NCBI GenBank assembly: GCA_024230695.1
Contig: JAAERC010000685.1
Span: 1 to 5,297, forward strand
DNA length: 5,297 nucleotides
Origin: Candidatus Zixiibacteriota bacterium
GTDB lineage: Bacteria > Zixibacteria > MSB-5A5 > GN15 > PGXB01
Reading direction: 5' to 3'
Position numbers and translations under genes: made by a program
Part shown: in pieces, positions 1 to 5,297 of the stretch
Layout of the letters: each line of letters begins with the position of its first letter
How positions within the stretch are numbered: the first letter of the stretch is position 1
Notes under the pieces: model-generated
The model's input: only the letters and a program-made list of their open reading frames with translations
The model's database searches: none
Told to the model about the DNA's origin: nothing

Positions 1-1
1 T

Positions 2-430
2 ACCACGAGAAAATCTCCAGTTCGCAAAACAACGACTCGCAAGGTAACACGTAAAGCTACGACTCGTCGCAAACCAGTCCGTAAAGCCACAACCCGTAAA
101 GTGACTCGTAAGACTACCGCGAGAAAATCTCCGGTCCGTAAAACTACGGCACGCAAAGTGACTCGCAAAGCTACGACTCGTCGCAAACCAGTTCGTAAAG
201 CTACGACTCGTAAGGTAACTCGTAAGACTACCGCGAGAAAATCTCCAGTTCGTAAAGCCACAACTCGCAAAGTGACTCGCAAGACTACTGCGAGAAAATC
301 ACCTGTTCGCAAAACTGCGACTCGCAAGGTAACTCGCAAAGCGACAACACGTCGTAAACCGATTCGTAAAGCGACAACTCGCAAAGCGACTCGCAAGGTA
401 ACGCGTAAAGCTACGACACGTCGTAAACCA
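2..430 (+). repeat. 57-bp (19-codon) in-frame tandem repeats with 114-bp higher order
   Basis: Proline codons at 17, 74, 131, 188, 245, 302 and 359 are spaced exactly 57 bp apart; the next, at 428, is 69 bp on because of a four-codon insertion. Units of the SPV type (Pro at 17, 131, 245, 302) and the RKPV type (74, 188, 359, 428) run A-B-A-B-A-A-B-B, giving a 114-bp super-period in the first part. All four A units keep an AGA Arg codon before AAA-TC, while Arg elsewhere in the units is mostly CGT or CGC. This suggests the units were copied at the DNA level. Many other synonymous positions differ between copies, so the peptide is better conserved than the DNA. The repeats lie wholly within the basic protein gene. 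Confidence 0.85.
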
Positions 431-568
431 GTTCGCAAAGCCACCACTCGCAAAGTGACTCGCAAGACTACGACACGCAAGGTTACGCGCAGGGCAACAA
501 CTCGCAAGCCAGCCCGCAAGATAGCTCGTAAGAGAACTGTTAGAAGAGCTTCCAGAAAATACAGATAG
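2..568 (+). CDS. Histone H1/Hc2-like Lys/Arg-rich repeat protein, C-terminal part (5' end outside window)
   Basis: The reading frame is open from the left edge to TAG at 566-568, so this is the last 188 residues of a longer protein. The GTG at 101 is an internal Val of the repeat and not a start. About 46% of the visible residues (86 of 188) are Lys or Arg; the rest are almost all Thr, Ala, Val, Pro and Ser, with one Tyr and no Asp or Glu. A 19-residue unit recurs, with its prolines at residues 6, 25, 44, 63, 82, 101, 120 and 143 of the visible part. Two versions occur: one with SPVRK and one with RRKPVRK, each followed by (A/T)TTRKVTRK. Such chains resemble the chlamydial Hc2 protein, histone H1 tails and basic tails of bacterial HU-like proteins, which bind and compact DNA non-specifically in the nucleoid. 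That role is inferred from composition only. A folded domain (for example HU-like) could lie upstream. The gene ends just before a terminator. Confidence 0.8.
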   Translation, partial: TTRKSPVRKTTTRKVTRKATTRRKPVRKATTRKVTRKTTARKSPVRKTTARKVTRKATTRRKPVRKATTRKVTRKTTARKSPVRKATTRKVTRKTTARKSPVRKTATRKVTRKATTRRKPIRKATTRKATRKVTRKATTRRKPVRKATTRKVTRKTTTRKVTRRATTRKPARKIARKRTVRRASRKYR

Positions 569-591
569 TATTATTTGTATATTATTTATTG

Positions 592-623
592 AACCCCGAT
601 TTAATTTGAATCGGGGTTTTTTT
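592..623 (+). terminator. Intrinsic terminator of the basic repeat protein gene
   Basis: A perfect 10-bp stem (592-601 with 609-618, core CCCCGATT/AATCGGGG) closes a 7-nt loop and runs into a T7 tract (617-623). It starts 23 bp after the stop codon at 566-568. This is a textbook rho-independent terminator, and it separates this transcription unit from the downstream gene. Confidence 0.9.
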
Positions 624-634
624 ATGGCTTGTTG

Positions 635-663
635 TTGAGTAGATCATTATTTTCTGATAAACT
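635..663 (+). promoter_or_regulatory. Candidate sigma70-like promoter for the GGDD-repeat protein
   Basis: TTGAGT (635-640) and TAAACT (658-663) each match the sigma70 -35 and -10 consensus at 4 of 6 positions, with a 17-bp spacer. They lie just after the upstream terminator and about 30 bp before the ATG at 692. The match is only moderate in AT-rich DNA, so this is a candidate placed largely by context. Confidence 0.35.
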
Positions 664-680
664 TAGAATTATCAAAACAA

Positions 681-685
681 AAGGA
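681..685 (+). promoter_or_regulatory. Ribosome binding site deciding the start at 692
   Basis: AAGGA at 681-685 sits 6 nt before the ATG at 692. The longer reading frame could begin at TTG 629, but that codon lies only a few bases past the terminator T-tract, would place 21 polar residues ahead of the signal peptide, and would put this site inside the coding region. The site therefore favours 692. Confidence 0.75.
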
Positions 686-691
686 TTTGAA

Positions 692-2848
692 ATGATAAAA
701 ACAGGATGTCTTTTTCTATTTATAATTATTCTGATCTGCTTGCCGATTTATGGTCAAGCTCCGGCTGATATTCTTCAGATGGCTCTTGACTCAGTCGGTC
801 TGGAAAGATCTGATATTGGGTATAAACAAAAAGGATATTGGAGTCGGTTTCCTCTCGATACACCATATCGTTTAACATCATTTGATGATCTGTTCGCTGA
901 GCCCTTGATGTTATATGATTATAGCAAAACTATGGCTAATGCGGTCGAAAAGTATTTGGCCCCGGCATATTTGGATTCCAATTCAACATCATTGTATGCC
1001 CTGACTTATTCGCTTGGTGTTGATCGCAAGCAGGGTGGATTCAGATCATATTCGGCCAATCTTATTCCGATTTCGGATTCAATTAAATCACTTGAGAAAG
1101 CTTTTGGAGATCTGTTTGAATCGGCCGGGCATCAATCGGATTATTATACTTTTGGGGTGAAGACTGATTGGCCGGAGTATAAGAAAACTATAAATCATTT
1201 ATCAGAAAATATCTCTCCGGAAATAGAGCTGATTCTCGCCAAGGCGATTAATAATCTTTCTGATATTATTTATTGGCAAAAACTTGCTTTCCGTAATTGC
1301 CCTGATAGTATAAAACAAAAGATTTTTCACATTCGTGATCTTGCAATGACCCAATCTGATGGTACCGTTTATTATCCCGAAATCGATGATATTGCCGGCA
1401 AGATCGATTATTCATCATTACATTATTCGGCTCTCAAGGCGGCGACCCTAACCGAAGAGACTGCTGACTCACTTATTTTCTATGGTGCAATTCCAGCTGA
1501 ATCCTATTTTGATATATTAACACCATATGGTCGAATTGTTTTTCTCGGGCAAGATTACTTAAAGAAGAATAAGATTAAATCATTCGATTGCTCTAATAGT
1601 CTGCTTGTAATTGATTTTGGCAATAACGGTCATTTTACCGGGAATTGTGGGGGAACTTCGATTTCTAACCCGGTTTCTTTATTTATTGATTTGGGCGGGG
1701 ATGATACTTATCAGACCGACCGGGATATTTCTACCTGCGGCGCCGGTGTGATGGGTATTGGCGTTTTATATGATGCTTCCGGAAATGACACATACGATAC
1801 AAAAAACTATTCTCAGGGATTTGGCTTTTTTGGTGTCGGGATGTTGTTTGATAAAAAAGGAGATGATAAATATCGAGCCGAGCTTTCCGGACAGGGATGC
1901 GGATATTTTGGGATAGGTCTTTGTTTTGATGCCGAAGGGTCAGACAATTACTATATTTTTGGCGATGGTCAGGGATGCGGCGGAGTTGGCGGTGGTATCG
2001 GTGTTTTGGCTGATTATTCCGGTGATGATTTTTATAAAGGCGAACCAGACCCGAAAATTTTTAATCGGCCCGATTATCATTCAAAGTACAATATAAATGC
2101 CAGCAATGTTCAGGGATTTGGCGGTGGTCGGCGCGGCGATGGTTCCGATGGTCATTCATGGGCCGGAGGTTTAGGAGCCATAATAGATATTTCAGGTGAT
2201 GACCATTATCTTTCGGGCAATTGGTCGCTGGGTTGTTCATATTGGTTTGCCACCGGAATCGCCTATGACCGAAGCGGCAATGACAGATATGAGTCATGCT
2301 ATTTCACTCAAGGGTCGGGAGCGCATTTCTGTAATGCAATTTTGATCGATGAGGGCGGTGATGACAATCATGAGCTTTATGAAACAGCCGGAGCGGCACT
2401 CGGCTTTGGTTGGGATTTTGCCAACTGTTTATTGATAAATATTGGTGGCAACGATTTATATAAGGCAAATATGATTTCAATCGGATTGGCTCAGATTCGC
2501 TCTTTCGCGTTTTTGATTGATATCGGCGGAGATGATCAATATCGGCTTGGTGTCGGCACTGATGGTCTCGGACAGGCTTCATACCGCTCTGATTTTGGGA
2601 AACCGAGAAAACTTGGACCATACACATATTATGTCAAATCACTTGGTTGTCTGATTGATATCGGCGGGACCGATCTGTATTTATCCTATGATGAAAACAA
2701 CGAAGAAGAGAATCATCCGGTGGCGAAAAACGATGCTATCTGGTTTGCACCATCAAGAACCGATAGTACGTACGGAAGCAATAATTATGGTATTGGAATA
2801 GATATTGATTTTGGGGTTATCCCGGAGATTGAGAAATGGCATGAATAG
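692..2848 (+). CDS. Exported protein with about 11 GGDD-type glycine/aspartate repeats, function unknown
   Basis: This is a 718-residue protein that I do not recognise as a named family. Residues 1-22 form a Sec signal peptide: a Lys near the start, a hydrophobic core at 7-19, and a likely cut around the YGQA stretch at 20-23. There is no lipobox. Residues 23-300 are non-repetitive and mixed in character. From about 307 to 663, cores of the form hydrophobic-D-x-x-G-(D/N/S/T)-D-x-Y begin at 332, 360, 386, 412, 440, 498, 525, 552, 582, 609 and 655, mostly 26-30 residues apart. Two gaps, of 58 and 46, hold insertions. Degenerate versions sit at 307-315 and 701-707. Between cores a QGxGxFGxG-like glycine segment is common. 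Regular spacing, glycine turns and clustered Asp suggest a beta-solenoid with Ca2+-binding turns, analogous to RTX repeats but with a different, longer period; this is inference. About a dozen Cys occur after the signal peptide, several in the glycine segments. No C-terminal sorting or anchor domain is visible. The gene is monocistronic between two terminators. Confidence 0.85.
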   Translation: MIKTGCLFLFIIILICLPIYGQAPADILQMALDSVGLERSDIGYKQKGYWSRFPLDTPYRLTSFDDLFAEPLMLYDYSKTMANAVEKYLAPAYLDSNSTSLYALTYSLGVDRKQGGFRSYSANLIPISDSIKSLEKAFGDLFESAGHQSDYYTFGVKTDWPEYKKTINHLSENISPEIELILAKAINNLSDIIYWQKLAFRNCPDSIKQKIFHIRDLAMTQSDGTVYYPEIDDIAGKIDYSSLHYSALKAATLTEETADSLIFYGAIPAESYFDILTPYGRIVFLGQDYLKKNKIKSFDCSNSLLVIDFGNNGHFTGNCGGTSISNPVSLFIDLGGDDTYQTDRDISTCGAGVMGIGVLYDASGNDTYDTKNYSQGFGFFGVGMLFDKKGDDKYRAELSGQGCGYFGIGLCFDAEGSDNYYIFGDGQGCGGVGGGIGVLADYSGDDFYKGEPDPKIFNRPDYHSKYNINASNVQGFGGGRRGDGSDGHSWAGGLGAIIDISGDDHYLSGNWSLGCSYWFATGIAYDRSGNDRYESCYFTQGSGAHFCNAILIDEGGDDNHELYETAGAALGFGWDFANCLLINIGGNDLYKANMISIGLAQIRSFAFLIDIGGDDQYRLGVGTDGLGQASYRSDFGKPRKLGPYTYYVKSLGCLIDIGGTDLYLSYDENNEEENHPVAKNDAIWFAPSRTDSTYGSNNYGIGIDIDFGVIPEIEKWHE
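1685..2680 (+). repeat. Protein-level GGDDxY repeat array
   Basis: Eleven cores are spaced mostly 26-30 codons apart; typical cores read IDLGGDDTY (residues 332-340), YDASGNDTY (360-368), FDKKGDDKY (386-394) and IDIGGDDQY (609-617). The eighth core (552-560) ends in His instead of Tyr. The DNA copies differ at many codons, so the array is an old, diverged protein repeat and not a recent DNA expansion. Confidence 0.8.
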
Positions 2849-2870
2849 AATTTGAAATTATTTTATAAAT

Positions 2871-2908
2871 AAAAAAAGGCCGGTGCATTTAACCGGCCTT
2901 TAGTTTTT
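2871..2908. terminator. Bidirectional intrinsic terminator between convergent genes
   Basis: A perfect 10-bp stem (2875-2884 with 2892-2901, core GGCCGGT/ACCGGCC) encloses a 7-nt loop. On the + strand it is followed by AG and T5 (2904-2908). On the - strand the A7 run at 2871-2877 reads as a T-tract, partly within the stem. It begins 22 bp after the + strand stop (2848) and ends 22 bp from the - strand stop (2924), so it can serve both genes. Confidence 0.85.
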
Positions 2909-2923
2909 GCAGTATTGCTTTTT

Positions 2924-4288
2924 TTATGCCTCGGCTTTGGCCTTTTCCTTATCACCTTTTAACAACGACATCTTCAAAAGTGGCGGAGTCACCAGAGTTG
3001 TTACAATAACCATGATTACAACAGCTGAGTAGGTTCCGGAGCTTACTATCGGTGTATTATCAAGCACCAATTTTGCGCCAATACCGGCGAAAATCAATCC
3101 GACCTCACCACGAGGAATCATCCCCAAACCGATTGCTACTCGGTTTATTGATTTATCAAAAATTGCCAATGAACAGACCTGCTTACCAGCGATAGCCATA
3201 ATAGTCATTACTCCTGCAAAAAGAAGGATACTTGTGTCGCCAAAAGTGGACAGATCGACCATCATCCCCATTTTTACAAAGAAAATCGGAATCAGAAAAA
3301 CACCAATTGGCTCAATAAGCTCGTCAACCGAATGTTCGCCGCGGTCAGTGAAATCTTTATACTGAACCTTATCAAGAATTAATCCCGCCGCAAAAGCGCC
3401 GACAATCGGAGCCAAGCCGATTAAACTGGCCAGATAAGCCATCAAAAAACAGACCAATAATGCGGTCGAAAGCAATATCCCGGAGACCTTGAATTTACTT
3501 CCGAATTTAAATACTGTCGGCATCATCAGATTACCGATAAGTATTGATCCAATTACAAATCCGAGCGCTTTGGCAACAATTATAAAGACATCTAATGAAC
3601 CGACTCCGGCTCCTCCAGTATTGGCGGCATTAATTATACCGACCACAACGGCCAGAATTATCAGACCCATGATATCATCGATAACAGCCGCTCCAAGAAT
3701 TATTTTGGCTTCTCGTGTTCGAATTTTCCCAATATCTTTCAAGACACGGGCGGTTATCCCAACTGATGTTGCCGTCAATGTTGCACCGACAAAAATATGA
3801 ACATAGACAGAGGCTTCCGGCAGGAAGAAAAGAGCCACTCCCCATCCTAAGAAAAACGGGGCTATTACACCAAAAGTGGCGACCATAAATGAGGCAACGC
3901 CAACTTTTAACATTTCCTGAAGCGATGATTCTAAACCAACTTCAAATAGTAATATTATTACGCCGATTTCGGCCAGAACGTCAAGCGTCAGACTATGTTT
4001 AAATGGTTCGAAAATCTCCGGGCCTAACATCGCCAGATTGCCAATAAGCATACCGATTATTAATTCGCCCAAAACAGCCGGTTGTTTAAATCGTTCAAAT
4101 AAATCACCGCCCAATTTGGCCGCCAATAAAATAATAATAAGGCCAAGCAAAACCTCGGCTACTTCGCCTCCATGCCCGGCGGCTTCTCCAGATTCGCCAG
4201 ATGAAGCAAAAGCCAAATTATAGATTAAATATCCAAAACAAACAACAACCCCAATGATAACTCTTTTGGCTGTAAGAATTCTACCCAT
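2924..4288 (-). CDS. CPA2-family monovalent cation/proton antiporter (NapA/Kef-type transport domain)
   Basis: This 454-residue inner-membrane protein is predicted to exchange Na+ or K+ for H+ for pH and ion homeostasis. It has about 13 hydrophobic segments over residues 43-440. Family motifs include QPAVLGELIIGMLIG (69-83), the broken-helix TATSVGIT (172-179), the paired aspartates D204-D205 in GAAVIDDIMG, GAFAAGLIL (297-305), FFVKMGM (336-342) and IPRGEVGLIFAG (391-402). In CPA2 antiporters the Asp pair carries the ion and favours electrogenic exchange. K339 may correspond to the conserved TM10 lysine of NapA/NhaA, but I could not align it. Residues 1-30 form an extra hydrophobic segment ending in AFA-SSG, like a signal peptide, followed by a Gly/Glu/His-rich linker (31-42). 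The C-terminus is short and basic; there is no RCK/TrkA-N regulatory domain, unlike KefB/KefC. Na+ versus K+ preference cannot be read from the sequence. It is a single gene, convergent with the repeat protein and divergent from the isomerase. Confidence 0.92.
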   Translation of the reverse strand: MGRILTAKRVIIGVVVCFGYLIYNLAFASSGESGEAAGHGGEVAEVLLGLIIILLAAKLGGDLFERFKQPAVLGELIIGMLIGNLAMLGPEIFEPFKHSLTLDVLAEIGVIILLFEVGLESSLQEMLKVGVASFMVATFGVIAPFFLGWGVALFFLPEASVYVHIFVGATLTATSVGITARVLKDIGKIRTREAKIILGAAVIDDIMGLIILAVVVGIINAANTGGAGVGSLDVFIIVAKALGFVIGSILIGNLMMPTVFKFGSKFKVSGILLSTALLVCFLMAYLASLIGLAPIVGAFAAGLILDKVQYKDFTDRGEHSVDELIEPIGVFLIPIFFVKMGMMVDLSTFGDTSILLFAGVMTIMAIAGKQVCSLAIFDKSINRVAIGLGMIPRGEVGLIFAGIGAKLVLDNTPIVSSGTYSAVVIMVIVTTLVTPPLLKMSLLKGDKEKAKAEA

Positions 4289-4295
4289 TACATTT

Positions 4296-4300
4296 TCCTC
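4296..4300 (-). promoter_or_regulatory. Ribosome binding site of the antiporter
   Basis: Read on the - strand, GAGGA (4300-4296) lies 7 nt before the ATG at 4288. A second ATG at 4293-4291 is only 2 nt from it and is followed at once by TAA (4290-4288), so it cannot start the antiporter. The site supports the start at 4288. Confidence 0.7.
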
Positions 4301-4350
4301 ACTACCGTTAATGATTGGCTAATAGTATTGAAACTAAAGCGTCCCTTTTA

Positions 4351-4370
4351 ATTGTGCAAGTTTAAACAAT
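4351..4370. promoter_or_regulatory. Imperfect 20-bp dyad, possible operator
   Basis: ATTGT at 4351-4355 and ACAAT at 4366-4370 are inverted copies 10 nt apart. The inner bases AA/TT (4358-4359 with 4362-4363) also pair, giving 7 of 10 symmetric positions. The size and spacing suit a helix-turn-helix dimer. It lies upstream of the antiporter, close to a possible - strand -10 element (TATACT, 4384-4379) that lacks a convincing -35. No regulator is encoded nearby, and chance symmetry in AT-rich DNA is possible. Confidence 0.25.
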
Positions 4371-4423
4371 AACTTATTAGTATATTATCGTCATCTTTCG
4401 CCCGACATTCAGCCAAAAACAGC

Positions 4424-4452
4424 TTGCCTAATAGCCTGTCACAAGGTATTAT
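4424..4452 (+). promoter_or_regulatory. Sigma70-like promoter for the PPIase lipoprotein
   Basis: TTGCCT (4424-4429, 4 of 6 consensus) and TATTAT (4447-4452, 5 of 6) are separated by exactly 17 bp. Transcription would start near 4459, leaving about 30 nt before the small ORF at 4491 and about 85 nt before the isomerase start at 4544. It is the best promoter match in the divergent intergenic region. Confidence 0.5.
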
Positions 4453-4490
4453 TTGTGTCTTAGGAAAACTCAAATTTAGGAACGAACATA

Positions 4491-4547
4491 ATGTCCGCAG
4501 GTATAAGAATAAAGAAGCAAAGGAACTTAAAAGGAATATTGGTATGA
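4491..4547 (+). CDS. Possible 18-residue leader peptide overlapping the PPIase start
   Basis: ATG 4491 opens an 18-codon frame (MSAGIRIKKQRNLKGILV) that stops with TGA at 4545-4547, overlapping the ATG at 4544 as ATGA. AGGA at 4478-4481 is placed 9 nt upstream, an acceptable ribosome-binding distance. The peptide is basic, with 6 Lys/Arg and no acidic residue. The ATGA overlap is the usual arrangement for translational coupling, so this could be a leader controlling the lipoprotein. It is equally possible that it is a chance ORF, because the lipoprotein has its own AAAAGGA site. No function is claimed for the peptide. Confidence 0.3.
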   Translation: MSAGIRIKKQRNLKGILV

Positions 4548-5297
4548 AGCAAATGCAAAAGAATGTTTTTTTTCTGACATTTTCGGCAATTTTAACCCTC
4601 TCCGGATTACTTCTAATAGGTTGCGGGGGGGATGATAATAACCTGATTCTCGCTGAAGTCGGTCAGGATAAGATCCCGGCGATTCTTCTTAATGAGATAT
4701 TTGACCGGCAAGCACAACCTTTTAACTCCTTTGACGAGGAACTTGAGTTTCGTAAAGCTATTCTGGATAGCCTGATAATCCAGCAACTTCTCATTCAAGA
4801 AGCATACCGCCTGGGACTTGATGCTTCTGAAGAAGTGAATAGATTAATTTTGGCCAATAAGGGTGAATTTTTACTGGATGTACTATATCAAAGAGAAATT
4901 GAGGACAAGGTATTGATCAATGAAGCTGAAGTCCGGGCCTTATATGACAGTCTTGAATACATGGTGAAGGCATCACATATACTGGTTAGTGATGAAGAAA
5001 CAGGTTTGATTCTTTATGATAGTCTACAAAATGGTGCCGATTTTGGTACTATGGCTGTGAATCATTCAATTGATCCATCTGCCAAGGAAAATAGGGGGGA
5101 TCTCGGTTATATTGTTTGGGGACGAACAGTAAAGGCGTTTTCTGAAGTAATTTTTAATTTAAATCCACAGGAAATATCAAAACCGTTTGAATCCAATTTT
5201 GGCTGGCACATTGCCAGAGTTGATGACCGAAGTCCAAATGATGAAAGAAAAAGCTTTGAGGTAATGCAGGCATCATTGGAGGAAGCGACTCTAAACA
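4544..5297 (+). CDS. Parvulin-type (PpiC/SurA-like) peptidyl-prolyl isomerase lipoprotein, 3' end outside window
   Basis: The visible 251 residues start at ATG 4544, with AAAAGGA (4529-4535) 8 nt upstream. The N-terminus is a lipoprotein signal: Lys residues, a hydrophobic run (9-25) and a lipobox LIGC with the lipidated Cys at 27. Residue +2 after Cys is Gly, not Asp, so by the Lol rule export to the outer membrane would be expected. Residues 32-135 resemble the helical SurA/PrsA N-terminal chaperone region (FRKAILDSLIIQQLLIQEA, 69-87). Residues 141-228 are a parvulin domain: KASHILV (142-148), the ENRGDLGYI loop (182-190), and the C-terminal signature FNLNPQEISKPFESNFGWHI (204-223). His145 and His222 match the two conserved histidines of the fold. 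It would isomerise prolyl bonds and help fold exported or outer-membrane proteins in the periplasm. No stop is reached, so a second parvulin domain could follow. T8 and G7 runs fall in its first 30 codons. Confidence 0.92.
   Translation, partial: MKQMQKNVFFLTFSAILTLSGLLLIGCGGDDNNLILAEVGQDKIPAILLNEIFDRQAQPFNSFDEELEFRKAILDSLIIQQLLIQEAYRLGLDASEEVNRLILANKGEFLLDVLYQREIEDKVLINEAEVRALYDSLEYMVKASHILVSDEETGLILYDSLQNGADFGTMAVNHSIDPSAKENRGDLGYIVWGRTVKAFSEVIFNLNPQEISKPFESNFGWHIARVDDRSPNDERKSFEVMQASLEEATLN

Noticed and set aside
2..430. CRISPR or non-coding tandem array
   Set aside because: The repeats are in frame, contiguous and without unique spacers, and synonymous changes preserve the peptide, so they are protein-coding.
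101..568. GTG at 101 as the start of the basic protein
   Set aside because: The frame continues open with the same repeat to the left edge, and this GTG encodes the Val of the KVTRK repeat. The gene is simply cut by the window.
629..691. TTG 629 as the start of the GGDD-repeat protein
   Set aside because: It lies just after the terminator T-tract, lacks a ribosome binding site and puts 21 residues before an evident signal peptide, while ATG 692 has AAGGA at good spacing.
2061..2627. Two - strand reading frames (2061-2297 and 2304-2627) opposite the repeat protein
   Set aside because: They are antisense shadows of the Gly/Asp-rich coding strand, with His/Arg-rich translations, no ribosome binding sites and no recognisable domains.
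1685..2680. Canonical RTX (GGxGxDxUx nonapeptide) toxin repeats
   Set aside because: The period is 26-28 residues, not 9, the motif differs, and no type I secretion genes or C-terminal secretion signal are visible.
3489..4223. + strand reading frames at 3489-3800 and 4038-4223 within the antiporter gene
   Set aside because: Both lie opposite well-conserved antiporter motifs and have Ile/Pro/Thr-rich low-complexity translations typical of antisense of membrane proteins.
4613..4798. - strand reading frame of 61 residues opposite the PPIase gene
   Set aside because: It is antisense to the lipobox and chaperone region of a clear gene and has no supporting signals.

Overview
The window looks like chromosomal DNA from an uncultivated, Gram-negative-type bacterium. 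It is moderately AT-rich, uses Shine-Dalgarno sites of the AGGA/GAGGA type, and encodes a lipoprotein, a Sec-exported protein and an inner-membrane antiporter. The Gly-Gly-Asp-Asp repeat protein and the overall style recall candidate phyla such as Zixibacteria or FCB-group relatives. That placement is an impression and not a measured result.

Layout from left to right. (1) Positions 2-568, + strand: the 3' part of a gene for an extremely basic, low-complexity, histone H1/Hc2-like protein built from 19-residue repeats with no acidic residue. It ends at a strong intrinsic terminator (592-623). (2) Positions 692-2848, + strand: a 718-residue exported protein of unrecognised family. Its N-terminal half is non-repetitive, and its C-terminal half carries about 11 copies of a 26-28 residue repeat with the core hydrophobic-D-x-x-G-(D/N)-D-x-Y. 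(3) A compact hairpin (2875-2901) lies between two convergent genes and can serve both strands as a terminator. (4) Positions 2924-4288, - strand: a CPA2-type monovalent cation/proton antiporter with a signal-peptide-like N-terminal extension. (5) A 255-bp divergent intergenic region (4289-4543) holds a good sigma70-like promoter for the rightward gene, a dyad that may be an operator, and a possible 18-codon leader ORF that overlaps the next start as ATGA. (6) Positions 4544 to the right edge, + strand: a parvulin (PpiC/SurA-like) peptidyl-prolyl isomerase lipoprotein, cut off by the window.

The genes do not form one operon: two terminators and a divergent promoter region make them separate transcription units. 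Three of the four act at or beyond the inner membrane (exported repeat protein, antiporter, periplasmic foldase), while the first is a probable DNA-binding protein. The least explained items are the GGDD-repeat exported protein and the regularly alternating basic repeat protein. Nothing here looks like a mobile element, CRISPR array, tRNA or rRNA.
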